Origin: Pseudomonadota bacterium
Lineage (GTDB): Bacteria; Desulfobacterota; Syntrophia; Syntrophales; UBA5619
Assembly: GCA_018896355.1 (NCBI GenBank)
Contig: JAHIMW010000115.1
Coordinates: forward strand, 1 to 43,905
Direction of reading: 5' to 3'
Length of the DNA stretch: 43,905 nucleotides
Every line of letters begins with the position of its first letter. The first letter of the stretch is position 1. Both the position numbers and the translations under genes were made by a program. Below the pieces are notes generated by a model that worked only from the letters and a program-made list of their open reading frames with translations, was not told the origin of the DNA and did no database searches. Positions 7,156 through 16,247 of the stretch are shown here, in pieces.

Positions 7156-8910
7156 ATGACCAGAATTTTATCGCAATCGGGAAACGCGCCCAAGCACGGA
7201 GGAACAGAAGGGCGGTGTCAAAATGGCTGGCGCCTATTTTGGAGAACGTCTTCACGGTCGCTGTTTCGAAGGTCCGTTATACTTGTTGCCATGATATTCC
7301 TGCCCCTTCTCCATGCCCCGCTTTCGGCCCGTGAGGACAGCGCCCGCCTCGTTCTTCAAAAGACGGCCGGCGGCGGCAGCAGGGTCCATGTTGTTAAAAA
7401 AGGGGAATGGATCCACCGCATCCTCAAGAGCCATTTCGGGGAAGAACCGGTTTCTTACGCCCTGATTCGCCGGTTGAACCCCGGAATCAGGAATCTGAAC
7501 CGTATACGGCCCGGCCAAAGGATCGTTCTTCCGGTCCCGGGCAGCTCAGAACCTTCCGAATCGATCTCCGACATCGACAGGGAAAACTCCTCCCCGCCGG
7601 TTATTTACCGTATCCTGGAGGGGGACTCCATCAGCCGGATCATTCTGTCCGAAATGAACGTAAACCCCGCGGAAGCCCTCCCGGCCTATCGTCTCATTCG
7701 CAAGCTGAATCCGGAGATCCCGGATCTAAACCGGCTTCCGGCCGGCCAGTCCCTCCGCCTGCCCCCGGCGCCCGCTCGTTCGGCCGTCGCGCCGGCGGCG
7801 CCCCTGAAAACCGCCGCCCCTCCTGCGGAAGAGTCCAAAGCGGAAAAGGCGGCAATTCCGGAGTCCCTTTTCGGAATCATCCGGCCGGTCATCGGCCGGA
7901 TGCGGGGAATGGTCACCGCTACGGGAAGTTACTTCATCCCCCTGCAGGAGACCACACAGGTCACCATCGACTGCTCCCAGATCCCGGTCGTGGAACTGGA
8001 TGATGGAACAACGGTTCTTCTGGATTACGGAGATCGTCTGTCGGAGAATCTGAAAAAACTGATCCGCCAATCCTGGAAAAACTATGCCTTTCTGACGGCG
8101 GAAGAGTTTCGTGACGGACTCGGGGGCTTGCTGGGGATTATCCGCCATTCCAAAAATTACAGGATGGTTCGGACCGACAAACCCCTTGAGTTGACTTCGA
8201 AGCCGGAGATCCTCGTCTTCCCCGACTGGCTCATCATCGGCAAAGAGACGGCAAGCGGCGCAACCTACCGTCAGGGGCTCTTCCTGCTCGATCGCGGCGA
8301 ACGGCCCCTCCCCGCAGAGGCAAGGGCTTTCCTCGAGAAAAGCGGTGTCGCCGTGACGGAGATCGCAGAAGACCGCGCGGTCTCTTCCCTGGAAACACCG
8401 TCTGCACTGCAACCAGCCATTGCGGATTTTCGAGCCCTGAAGGGCATCGACCTCGCGGAAAAACTTCTTTCAACCCTCGGTGTGACGCCGATCCGGAACG
8501 CTGAGGTCGTCGTCTTCGACCAGGCCCGCAACGGATTCAACCTCTCCGTCACGGCCGATCTGCTCATCCGGAAGGGAGAGAAGCGGTTCATCCTGCAAAC
8601 GAAGAGGCTGCCTGAACAGTTCGTCCAGGTTCTCCGGGAGGCGGGTACGGAGGTGATCCCGATCGGAGAAAAGGATCAGGGCAGGTCCCTCGTCGAAGCC
8701 GTGCTTCAGGGGCTGGGGATCCCCGTCTCCTTCGGTTATTTCTCCTTTCGGATTCCCGAAGAGGGCAAACGCCCGCGGCTTACGGGCTCTTTTTCCACCC
8801 TTCGGGTGATGAACGAAGGGGAACCGATATACCTGATCGATTTCGATGTGCCTCCCGCAGGCCTTCCTTTTTTCAACGGCCGCCGGGAAGGACGTGTCGT
8901 CCGATACTGA
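7156..8910 (+). CDS. Exported protein with two LysM domains
   Basis: A 584-residue protein starting at ATG 7156 (GATGGAG upstream), 11 bases after the acyl-CoA dehydrogenase stop. The frame is open far upstream, but that part only mirrors the dehydrogenase gene. The N-terminus is long and basic, followed by a hydrophobic stretch (about 40-58, VILVAMIFLPLLHAPLSA), which looks like a signal peptide or anchor. There are two LysM peptidoglycan-binding modules at about 77-126 and 149-204, each with a conserved RLNP or KLNP motif. A Pro/Ala-rich linker follows, then roughly 370 residues with no domain I recognise, mixed alpha/beta in appearance. Likely a periplasmic, cell-wall-associated protein. 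Its next neighbour begins 10 bases after its stop. Confidence 0.78.
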   Translation: MTRILSQSGNAPKHGGTEGRCQNGWRLFWRTSSRSLFRRSVILVAMIFLPLLHAPLSAREDSARLVLQKTAGGGSRVHVVKKGEWIHRILKSHFGEEPVSYALIRRLNPGIRNLNRIRPGQRIVLPVPGSSEPSESISDIDRENSSPPVIYRILEGDSISRIILSEMNVNPAEALPAYRLIRKLNPEIPDLNRLPAGQSLRLPPAPARSAVAPAAPLKTAAPPAEESKAEKAAIPESLFGIIRPVIGRMRGMVTATGSYFIPLQETTQVTIDCSQIPVVELDDGTTVLLDYGDRLSENLKKLIRQSWKNYAFLTAEEFRDGLGGLLGIIRHSKNYRMVRTDKPLELTSKPEILVFPDWLIIGKETASGATYRQGLFLLDRGERPLPAEARAFLEKSGVAVTEIAEDRAVSSLETPSALQPAIADFRALKGIDLAEKLLSTLGVTPIRNAEVVVFDQARNGFNLSVTADLLIRKGEKRFILQTKRLPEQFVQVLREAGTEVIPIGEKDQGRSLVEAVLQGLGIPVSFGYFSFRIPEEGKRPRLTGSFSTLRVMNEGEPIYLIDFDVPPAGLPFFNGRREGRVVRY

Positions 8911-8920
8911 AAAAGGATTT

Positions 8921-9904
8921 ATGCCGTCGAAAGTAAAAGGAATAGAGCTTTTTTCTGGAGGTCTGGACAGCATCCTGGCCTTCAAGGTGATCGCGGAACA
9001 GGGGATTGAAGTTTTGGGGATCACCTTTGAGACCCCCTTTTTCAGCGCCGCGAAGGCGCGTATGACCGCGGAGAGGATCGGTCTGCCGCTCGTCGTTCTC
9101 GACATCACGACAGAACACCTGCGGATGCTGCGGGCGCCCCGCTACGGCTATGGAAGGAACATGAACCCCTGCATCGACTGCCACACACTGATGCTCCAGG
9201 TTGCCGGGCGGCGTATGGACGCAGAAGGCGCCGATTTCGTTTTTACAGGGGAGGTTCTGGGGGAACGCCCCATGTCCCAGGGGAAACAATCCCTCTACAT
9301 TGTGGCAAAAAATGCCGGTTACCCGGACCGCATCCTCCGTCCCCTCAGCGCCAGACTCCTGCCGGAGACGGAACCGGAACGGTCCGGCAAAGTGGATCGC
9401 AGCAGCCTTTGCGATATCCAGGGGAGAGGCCGAAAACGGCAGATGGAGATGGCCGTCCATTACGGCATCACATCCTATCCCCCACCCGCCAGTGGCTGCC
9501 TTCTCACCGATCCCATCTTCTCCCGGCGTCTCCGCGACCTCTTTGATCATCATCGCGATCACGAAATCCGGGATATCGAGCTTCTGAAGGTTGGAAGGCA
9601 CTTTCGCCTCGATGAAAAAACGAAGGCAATCGTTGGCCGGAACGCCATGGACAATGAAACCATCGAGAGTCTGGCCAAGAGCGGTGATGCGCTGATCCGG
9701 ATCGATTCCTTTCCTGGACCGACCGTTCTTGTTCCCGGCGGCGGCGATGAAGGAACACGGCTCATGTCTGCCGGGATCTGCGCCCGTTACTGCGACGGTC
9801 CGCGCGACCGCGAGCTGGTCGCCGGTTGCCTCCGGGACGGGAGCGCGACATCGCTTACAGTCCTTGCCGCAATCCCGGAAGAGACCGAACGCCTGCTCAT
9901 CTAA
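8921..9904 (+). CDS. PP-loop ATPase, probable tRNA sulfurtransferase (ThiI/MnmA-like)
   Basis: A 327-residue protein. ATG 8921 is chosen (AAAAAGGATTT before it) because it places the PP-loop FSGGLDS at 11-17, near the N-terminus as is usual. The PP-loop binds ATP to adenylate a tRNA base, which then receives sulfur. A C-x2-C pair (PCIDCH, C84 and C87), TGEVLGERPMSQ (109-120) and a later PASGCLLTD fit thiouridylases. Such proteins are often labelled ThiI-like or MnmA-like in deltaproteobacteria. It lacks the N-terminal THUMP domain of true ThiI, so the exact base modified is not known. Its stop codon touches the 124-bp palindromic element. Confidence 0.72.
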   Translation: MPSKVKGIELFSGGLDSILAFKVIAEQGIEVLGITFETPFFSAAKARMTAERIGLPLVVLDITTEHLRMLRAPRYGYGRNMNPCIDCHTLMLQVAGRRMDAEGADFVFTGEVLGERPMSQGKQSLYIVAKNAGYPDRILRPLSARLLPETEPERSGKVDRSSLCDIQGRGRKRQMEMAVHYGITSYPPPASGCLLTDPIFSRRLRDLFDHHRDHEIRDIELLKVGRHFRLDEKTKAIVGRNAMDNETIESLAKSGDALIRIDSFPGPTVLVPGGGDEGTRLMSAGICARYCDGPRDRELVAGCLRDGSATSLTVLAAIPEETERLLI

Positions 9905-10028
9905 CAGGCTGTTGAAAAACGCCCGTCTGCGGCGTTTCCCTCATCCTTCGCCGTCCAACGTACCAGCGAGTACGCCTCACGGCTCGGGATTTCGGGGGCC
10001 TTGCATCCGGACATTTTTGAACAGCCTG
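9905..10028. repeat. 124-bp palindromic element (copy 1), MITE/REP-like
   Basis: The ends form an inverted repeat: CAGGCTGTTGAAAAA at 9905-9919 against TTTTTGAACAGCCTG at 10014-10028 (one mismatch). The core has a second palindrome, CGTAC CAGCGA GTACG (9958-9973). Read on the minus strand, the core shares GAGGCGTACT, a following GTACG and GAAGGATGA, in the same order, with the element at 36240-36362, so the two belong to one family. It fills exactly the gap between the stop of the PP-loop gene and the 3' end of the convergent DUF4301 gene and could act as a bidirectional terminator. It encodes no protein. Confidence 0.75.
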
Positions 10029-10038
10029 CTGAGGCGGT

Positions 10039-11589
10039 TCAGGAAGGCAGGTGCTGCGGCCGGAGGAGATCCGTGACGGTCTTGACCGGATTGAAGGTGG
10101 ATAGCGGAACATCAACGAAGACGGTGTTCCAAAAGGCCATCGACCCGTTCCATAGACCGGGCCGTTCCAGCGCGAGAAGCTCCCTCCCCTTCTCCGACTT
10201 CCGGGTGATCGCCACCGCCGCAGGATCGATAAACGCCGGGAGATCGAATTTCCGCCCTTGGAAATCCCGGACGCCGCAGACCAGATCAACGGGGTTGAAG
10301 TGCGTTGCGGACAACCAGACGGCATGCTGTTTCGGGTCGTTTCGGTCAATCTGCGACTCCTCGATGATCTGCAGAGAGGCCCCCCCCCTCCCATCCGCAT
10401 CCTCAACCCAGAAAGGACCGCCGCCCGGCTCCCCCTCGTTTTTCACCATCCCGCAGACCCTGAGAGGCCGGTTCAGTTTCCGGAAAAGAAACGACCGTCG
10501 CTCGGAAAGGGAAAGATCCCGGAAACCGGTCGGGAAGCCGATGTTTACCCTCTTTTCCGCAAAATCGCGGAACCGCTTCAATTCTTCCTCCGTACCGCCC
10601 CCCCCCGCGAGAAGTCGAACTGAGGCAAAGATCTCCTCCTGAAGCCGGATCAGATAGCCGGCCAGGAGTTTCTTCCAGAGGGATGTCCCCGTCTTGAGAC
10701 GATCCGGCACGGTATTGTCGATGTTCTTCAGGAAGATGATCTCTTCATCGAGGAGATTCAGGTTCCGGAGGAGCGAGCCGTGCCCTCCCGGTCGAAAGAC
10801 CGGTTTTCCCCGGTCATCGCGGAACGGCAGGTTCTCCGAATCGACGGCGATGGTGTCCGTCGCCGGCTCCTGCGTGGAAATGCCGACCTCAAAAACGGTA
10901 TCCAGCCGGGATTCGTAATCGCGGATCACTTGCGAAAGAAGCGTTTGGACGGTGCTTTCATGTTCTCGGTAAACAGTAAAATGGACGCGGGAGACGTTTT
11001 TTGCATCGCGGGCGTAGAGGGCCGCCTCGACGAGATGCTCTTCGAGGGCGGTCCGACTCCCTTCCGGATAGTCATGGAATTTCAGAAGCGCTTTGGGCAG
11101 GCATCCGTAATTCAGCCCCTCCTCCATCAGGACGGATTTCAGGATGGCCACATCTTCCGCTTTCCCGATCAGGGACTCCAGATCCTCTCCTGCTGCGGCG
11201 ACGGCCGCCCGCAGATCGGGGAAAAAGGCATAGCGTTTCAGGTCGCCGGAAAAGGCCTTGCGCGCTGCCCCGTCGGCGAAACCGCCAGCGGCGAGGCAGC
11301 GATACCACTCCCGGAACATCCGGCTCGCCGCCCCGGAGGCGGGGACGAATTTCATGAGCCGGTGCCTCCGGCGGGCCTCCTCGTAGGCCGCAAACAGCGA
11401 TGGGCGCTCCGACTCGGGGATGACGACGATCCCGTCGCCCGCAACGCACGGGCGGTTCAGACGGACCGACGGGACCCCCCGCCGGAAGAGCGCAAGCTGC
11501 CTGCCGACCTCTTCCTCTGTGAGCCCCTGTGCGGCGATGCATTGCCTGTCCCCCTCGGACCACCTCTCCCCGGCACCGTTTTCCGTCAT
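10039..11589 (-). CDS. DUF4301 family protein
   Basis: A 516-residue protein. The start is ATG 11589, after AAGGAG; the frame continues upstream but there it overlaps the PII-like gene out of frame. The sequence agrees with my memory of DUF4301: MKFVPASGAASRMFREW, then the central KFHDYPEGSRTALEEHL and FTVYREHES, then FRPGGHGSLLRNLN and LWKKLLAGYLIRLQEEIF, and near the C-terminus QHAVWLSATHFNPVDLVCG. The PASGAASRMF and RPGGHGSL segments are glycine-rich and suggest nucleotide or sugar-phosphate binding, perhaps by a nucleotidyltransferase-like fold; this is inference. It ends the efflux gene cluster, 13 bases after the PII-like gene. Confidence 0.75.
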   Translation of the reverse strand: MTENGAGERWSEGDRQCIAAQGLTEEEVGRQLALFRRGVPSVRLNRPCVAGDGIVVIPESERPSLFAAYEEARRRHRLMKFVPASGAASRMFREWYRCLAAGGFADGAARKAFSGDLKRYAFFPDLRAAVAAAGEDLESLIGKAEDVAILKSVLMEEGLNYGCLPKALLKFHDYPEGSRTALEEHLVEAALYARDAKNVSRVHFTVYREHESTVQTLLSQVIRDYESRLDTVFEVGISTQEPATDTIAVDSENLPFRDDRGKPVFRPGGHGSLLRNLNLLDEEIIFLKNIDNTVPDRLKTGTSLWKKLLAGYLIRLQEEIFASVRLLAGGGGTEEELKRFRDFAEKRVNIGFPTGFRDLSLSERRSFLFRKLNRPLRVCGMVKNEGEPGGGPFWVEDADGRGGASLQIIEESQIDRNDPKQHAVWLSATHFNPVDLVCGVRDFQGRKFDLPAFIDPAAVAITRKSEKGRELLALERPGLWNGSMAFWNTVFVDVPLSTFNPVKTVTDLLRPQHLPS

Positions 11590-11602
11590 TTCTTCATCTC
11601 CT

Positions 11603-11896
11603 TTAGACGGCCAACTCCTCCATCGGCAGCAGAAAGCTCCGGACACCGGCGCGCGGATGTTCCCGTTTGAGTTCACGGAGCCTCGCGTCAAGATGGGCGA
11701 TCGCGTCATCGGCCACGGCCATGAAAAGGACATTGTTCCTGCCGGGCCAGAAGTGAGTACCCAGCTTCGGCTCCGTTTCCGTCCCCTCCCCCTGTGCCTC
11801 CACCATCTTCGTGTATCCCCGGACACCGGCTTCCTTCAGGGCGGCAATCACCTCTTCATCGGCCGCCTCGCAGTAGATGATCAGAAACATTTTCAT
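11603..11896 (-). CDS. PII-like small protein linked to RND efflux
   Basis: A 97-residue protein of PII-like (ferredoxin-like, probably trimeric) type: it starts MKMFLIIYCEAADEEVIAAL, has an altered T-loop (GTETEPKLGTHFWPGRNN) and then NVLFMAVADDAIAHLDARL. Start ATG 11896 follows GGGAGGTGG. PII and PII-like proteins sense metabolites or metals and act by binding partner proteins. This one lacks the usual GlnB uridylylation loop, so nitrogen signalling is unlikely. It sits 87 bases after the RND pump gene, so a role in controlling the pump or sensing its substrate is a reasonable guess. It could also be a CutA-like metal protein. Confidence 0.68.
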   Translation of the reverse strand: MKMFLIIYCEAADEEVIAALKEAGVRGYTKMVEAQGEGTETEPKLGTHFWPGRNNVLFMAVADDAIAHLDARLRELKREHPRAGVRSFLLPMEELAV

Positions 11897-11968
11897 GGTT
11901 GTCCACCTCCCGATTCACCACTGAAGAACGTGACGCGTCAACAGTGTTAACGGAAAAGAGTGTTTCGC

Positions 11969-11994
11969 CTCTCGCTTCACACCTCACACCTCAC
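11969..11994. repeat. GTGAGGTGTGAAG-type simple repeat at the 3' end of the RND gene
   Basis: On the plus strand the motif CACACCTCACACCTCAC runs to 11994, i.e. GTGAGGTGTGAGGTGTG on the minus strand. It supplies the last codons and the stop codon of the RND pump gene. The same motif recurs between nuoL and nuoM (31932-32039), so it is a dispersed intergenic repeat. Confidence 0.6.
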
Positions 11995-14900
11995 GATGTT
12001 TACGCTTGTCGCGGCGCCTCTTGAAGATATCCTGCCAGTCGTCGAAGAGATCGTAGGCCGCCGGGACGACGACGAGCGTCAGGAAAAGCGAGGTCAGGAG
12101 TCCGCCGATCACCGCGATCCCCATCGGAGAACGTGTTTCCGATCCCTCTCCGACGCCGAACGCAACCGGCAGCATCCCGAAAATCATCGCGACGGTGGTC
12201 ATCAGGATCGGCCGGAGCCGGACCGGTCCGGCCTGGAGGATCGCCTCCCGCCGGGAAACGCCTCTACCCCGGAGGACATTCGCATAGTCGACGAGCAGAA
12301 TCGCATTTTTCTTCACAAGCCCCATCAGCAGAATAAGACCGATGAAGCTGAAGATATTCAGCGTATTTCCGGTGATCAACAGCGCGCCGAACGCGCCGAT
12401 GAATGAGAGCGGCATCGCCAGAAGAACCGTGAAGGGGTGAACGAAACTCTCGAATTGGGCGGCCAGGACCATGTAGGCCATGATGACCCCGAGGATCAGC
12501 GCGAACATCAGGTACTGAAAGGATTCGCCCATCGTTTCCGCCGTCCCCTTGTACTTGGGAAGATAGTCGGCGGGCAGGATTCGGCCGGCGATCGCGTTCA
12601 GCTCCTCGACCGCCTGCCCCAGGGGTTTCCCTTCGAGGCTGGCGAACAGCGAGATCGACCGCTGCCGGTCGACCCGGTTGATGACGCTCGGCCCGCCCCC
12701 CTCCTGGATGCGGACGAGGTTTCGGAGCTCCACGAGCCGGCCGTCCCGCGACCGGACATAGAGCCTGCTCAGATCGTCGGGATTGGTCCGTTCCTCCGGG
12801 TTCAGGCGGATTCGGAGATCGTACCGCTTTCCCCGGCTCTCGTCCTTGTATTTGGTCACCTCGGTCTCTCCGCTGATCAGCAGGTTGACAGCCTCGGCGA
12901 TCGCGGCCACATCCACGCCGAGATCGGCTGCCTTGTCCCGGTCGATAAAGACCTTGAGTTCCGGCTTTCCCATCTCCAGCGAGGTGTCCACATCGACGAT
13001 TCCCGGCAGTTTTGAAAACTCGCCGGCGATCTGCCGGGTATAGGTCTGGAGCGCATCCAGATCGCGCCCCCGGACGCTGAACTGGATCGGCACCTGCCGC
13101 TGCCCGCCGCCGATCAGGGAGAGATCCTCGGCGGATACCTTGAGCCCCGGAATTTTTCTGAGTTTATTCCGGATCTCCTTCTTGAGCTGCTCCTGGCTCT
13201 TCTTACGTTCGGCCTTCGGAACGAGGCGCGTCATCATCATCCCCCGGTTGACGGCGCCCCCGCGGCCAAGGCGATAGTAGACCGCGCTGACCTCCGGCGT
13301 CTCCCTGACGATCTTTTCGGCAGGCTTGAAAAGCTCGTCCGACTTTTCCAGGGAATAGTCGATCGGCGCCTCCAGGCGGACAAGGAACTGTCCCTGGTCC
13401 TCCGGGGGAATGAACTCCTTGCCGATGAACGTCGTCATGTAGAGACTTCCGGCAAATATAAGGAGCGCCCCGATCAGCATGGCGCCGCGGTGGCGGAGCG
13501 AAAAGGCCAGCAGCGGCCGGTAGCCGGCCTCAATCTGCTTGTATCCCCGCTCAAACCGGTCCGCAAAACGTCCCCTCGGCTTGACTTGGACAGCGGCGTC
13601 CGTCCCGGGATTGCCGTGCCGGGGGGGTATCCGCTTCAGGAAGATCGAGGCCAGCATCGGCGTCAGCGTGAAGGAGACGAGGAGTGAAACGAGGACCGAA
13701 AAGACGACGGTCAGCGCAAACTGGAGGAAGAAGCGGCCGATGATCCCCTTCATGAAGGCGACGGGGAGAAAGATCGCGACAATCGCGAAGGTCGTCGCCA
13801 TGACCGCCAGACCGATCTCCGAGGTGGCGAAGGTCGACGCCTCCCGCGGCGCCATCCCCTCTTCCACGTGGCGGTAGATGTTCTCGATCACGATAATCGC
13901 GTCGTCGATGAGCAGCCCCACCGAAAGGGTCAGCGCGAGCATCGTCATGTTGTTGAAGGTAAAGCCGAAGGCGCGGATCAGCGCGAAGGTGGCGATGATC
14001 GACACCGGCAGCGCGACCGCGCTGATCAACGTCGTCCGGAAGTTTCGGAGGAAGAGGAATACGGCCAGAACCGCGAAGAAGCTCCCGAGGAGCAGATGCT
14101 TCTGCACCTCATCGATCGAGCGCTGGATGAATACGGACTGATCCATAGCGATGTTCAGGCTGATCCCGGGCGGAAGGGTCTTTCTGATCTTCTCGATCTC
14201 CGCCTTGACGCGGTTGGCGACCTGGACGGTATTGGTCCCGGACTGCTTCTGCACCCCCATCGCGATCGCCGGGACGCCGTTGTAGCGGACCAGGGTGCGT
14301 TTCTCCTCCATCCCGTCTTCGGCCTTGCCGATATCCTTAAGACGAACGGGAGCGCCCTTGTCGTAGGCGACCACCATGTCGTTGATCTCTGAAATATTGG
14401 CGAATTCCCCCTTGACCATCACCGTGTATTCCTTCGAGAGGCTCTCGATCCGGCCGCCCGGCAGCTCGACGTTCTGCCGCATCAGGGCAGTCATCACATC
14501 CGTCGCCGCGACCCCATAGGCCCGGAGCTTGTCGGCGTCGAGCCAGACGCGGATCTGCCGCAGGCGGAGCCCCCACAACTGGACGTCGCCGACGCCGTTG
14601 ATCCGCTGCAATTGCTCCTTGAGGACCTCATCGACGTAGGTGGAGAGCTCTTTGACCGATTTTTGTCCCGAAAGATTCATCCAGAGCACCGCCGTCGCAT
14701 CGGGATCGACTTTGGCGATCCTCGGTTCTTCGATGTCAGCGGGCAGTTTGTTGCGGATCAGGGCGACCTTCTCCCTCACATCCTGGGCGGCCAGATCGAT
14801 GTTCCGATCGAGGACGAACTCGATCGTCACCCGGGAATCCCCTGACGTACTGCTCGACGTGATGCTCTTGACGCCGTTGATCGTGTTGACCGCCCCTTCG

Positions 14901-15100
14901 ATCCTGTCTGTAACGTCAACGTCGATGACCTCGGGGCTCGCCCCGTTCAGGTGTGTGGAAACCGTCACAATCGGGAAATCGACCTTCGGAAAGAGGTCCA
15001 CACCGATCTTCGGATAACTGACCACACCGAGGACCACCAGGCCCATGATGGCCATGGTGGCGAAAACCGGTCTCTTGACCGAGGTATCAGCGAGCCACAT
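11984..15100 (-). CDS. RND efflux pump, inner-membrane transporter (HAE1 family)
   Basis: A 1038-residue proton-driven exporter of the AcrB/MexB type. The N-terminus (WLADTSVKRPVFATMAIM) and the porter signature FPKVDFPIVTVSTHLNGASPEVI-like region (split here by length) are typical of hydrophobe/amphiphile pumps and not of metal pumps. The proton relay is present: paired Asp in VGLLIDDAIIVIENIY in TM4 (near residue 400) and a Lys in GLVKKNAILLVDYA in TM10 (near 935). Twelve membrane segments are expected. The start codon lies within the end of the membrane-fusion gene (14-base overlap), so the two are translationally coupled. It forms the trimer in the inner membrane. The substrate cannot be read from sequence. 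Confidence 0.93.
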   Translation of the reverse strand: MWLADTSVKRPVFATMAIMGLVVLGVVSYPKIGVDLFPKVDFPIVTVSTHLNGASPEVIDVDVTDRIEGAVNTINGVKSITSSSTSGDSRVTIEFVLDRNIDLAAQDVREKVALIRNKLPADIEEPRIAKVDPDATAVLWMNLSGQKSVKELSTYVDEVLKEQLQRINGVGDVQLWGLRLRQIRVWLDADKLRAYGVAATDVMTALMRQNVELPGGRIESLSKEYTVMVKGEFANISEINDMVVAYDKGAPVRLKDIGKAEDGMEEKRTLVRYNGVPAIAMGVQKQSGTNTVQVANRVKAEIEKIRKTLPPGISLNIAMDQSVFIQRSIDEVQKHLLLGSFFAVLAVFLFLRNFRTTLISAVALPVSIIATFALIRAFGFTFNNMTMLALTLSVGLLIDDAIIVIENIYRHVEEGMAPREASTFATSEIGLAVMATTFAIVAIFLPVAFMKGIIGRFFLQFALTVVFSVLVSLLVSFTLTPMLASIFLKRIPPRHGNPGTDAAVQVKPRGRFADRFERGYKQIEAGYRPLLAFSLRHRGAMLIGALLIFAGSLYMTTFIGKEFIPPEDQGQFLVRLEAPIDYSLEKSDELFKPAEKIVRETPEVSAVYYRLGRGGAVNRGMMMTRLVPKAERKKSQEQLKKEIRNKLRKIPGLKVSAEDLSLIGGGQRQVPIQFSVRGRDLDALQTYTRQIAGEFSKLPGIVDVDTSLEMGKPELKVFIDRDKAADLGVDVAAIAEAVNLLISGETEVTKYKDESRGKRYDLRIRLNPEERTNPDDLSRLYVRSRDGRLVELRNLVRIQEGGGPSVINRVDRQRSISLFASLEGKPLGQAVEELNAIAGRILPADYLPKYKGTAETMGESFQYLMFALILGVIMAYMVLAAQFESFVHPFTVLLAMPLSFIGAFGALLITGNTLNIFSFIGLILLMGLVKKNAILLVDYANVLRGRGVSRREAILQAGPVRLRPILMTTVAMIFGMLPVAFGVGEGSETRSPMGIAVIGGLLTSLFLTLVVVPAAYDLFDDWQDIFKRRRDKRKHREV

Positions 15101-16217
15101 TGACCTGCACCCCTTCCATCAAATTGTTCTGCCCCACGGTCACGACGAGCTCCTTTGCCTTCAATCCTTCGGCGATCTCCATGAATTCACCGTATTTGCG
15201 GCCGACCTTCACCACCTTTTCCTTCGCCCGGTCACCCTCAACGGTGAAGAGTTTGGTGGTTGAATTGTCGTAAAGAAGGGCGGTAATCGGTACGACGACC
15301 CTGTTTTTTGCCGGCCCGGTGTAGAGCGTCACGCGGGCGAAAAACCCCGGCTTCAGGCTTCCATCATGATTCGAAACTTGCGCCTCCACCAGAAGGGAGC
15401 GTGTTTTCTCCTCGATGCTGGGATAGAGCGTCTTCACCTTTCCTCGAAATTCACGCCCGGGGTATGAATCCACGGTAAATACGACATCCTGCCCCTCCCG
15501 GAGGCGCCCCACATCCTTCTCTGGAACGCTGAAGGCAAGCTTCAGTTGATCGATCCGGATGATCGAGATCAGATTGGTTCCGTTCCGGATGTAGTCCCCC
15601 GCCGTCACTCTCTTCTCTTTAACGACACCCGCCATCGGGGCAGATATCTTGGTCCTGGTCAACTTCTCCCGCGTCAGCGCGAGGCCGCCTTTCGCCCGTT
15701 CCATGTCACCCTGGGCCAGGGCCAGTCGTGCCGCAATGTCATCGAACTGCTGCTTTGTGACAAGCTCCTCCCGGTAGAGGGCCTCCTTGCGCCGATGCTC
15801 CTGGCCCGCGTTCGCCAGACTTGCCTCCGCCTGTTTGAGGGCGGCCTCGGCCCGCTCCGCGTCGAGGCGGTAATCGGTCTCCTTGATCTCGGCGATGAGC
15901 TGGCCGTGTGAAACGGGAGATCCCTCGTCCACACGGATCGATTGGAGGATTCCGTCCACCTCCGAACTGACGATGACCTCCTCATAGGGCTTGAGGGTTC
16001 CGACGGACTCCACGAAAGGCCGGAGGGAGCGGCTCTCCGCCGTCCAGACGCGGACGTTGACGGCGCGATCCTTCACCGCCTTCTGTTCCGGTTTCTTGCA
16101 TCCGACGTTTGCGAAAAGCGCTGCGCACAGCAGAATGGCCGAGATGAGAGCGCCGGCTCTGAATCGGCGCCGATTCGATCCGTTTTCCCCCGTTAAAGAT
16201 GATGCTCTTCCGAACAT
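15087..16217 (-). CDS. RND efflux membrane-fusion (periplasmic adaptor) lipoprotein
   Basis: A 376-residue adaptor joining the inner-membrane pump to a TolC-like channel. The N-terminus has a basic start, a hydrophobic segment and a lipobox ending at C40 (LFANVGC), so it is probably lipid-anchored. The barrel-sandwich (lipoyl) half-motifs flank a long hairpin: VIVSSEVDGILQSIRVDEGS (about 84-103) and TKISAPMAGVVKEKRVTAGD (about 195-214), with a Gln/Ala-rich coiled coil between. A beta-barrel and membrane-proximal region follow. The gene is 30 bases after the second TolC-like gene and overlaps the RND pump gene. Confidence 0.92.
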   Translation of the reverse strand: MFGRASSLTGENGSNRRRFRAGALISAILLCAALFANVGCKKPEQKAVKDRAVNVRVWTAESRSLRPFVESVGTLKPYEEVIVSSEVDGILQSIRVDEGSPVSHGQLIAEIKETDYRLDAERAEAALKQAEASLANAGQEHRRKEALYREELVTKQQFDDIAARLALAQGDMERAKGGLALTREKLTRTKISAPMAGVVKEKRVTAGDYIRNGTNLISIIRIDQLKLAFSVPEKDVGRLREGQDVVFTVDSYPGREFRGKVKTLYPSIEEKTRSLLVEAQVSNHDGSLKPGFFARVTLYTGPAKNRVVVPITALLYDNSTTKLFTVEGDRAKEKVVKVGRKYGEFMEIAEGLKAKELVVTVGQNNLMEGVQVNVAR

Positions 16218-16247
16218 GAAACCCTCTCCTTCCTGACAACAAAATAG

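Noticed and set aside
5936..7255. Minus-strand open frame of 439 codons over the acyl-CoA dehydrogenase
   Set aside because: A shadow caused by high third-position G+C in the dehydrogenase gene; no recognisable family.
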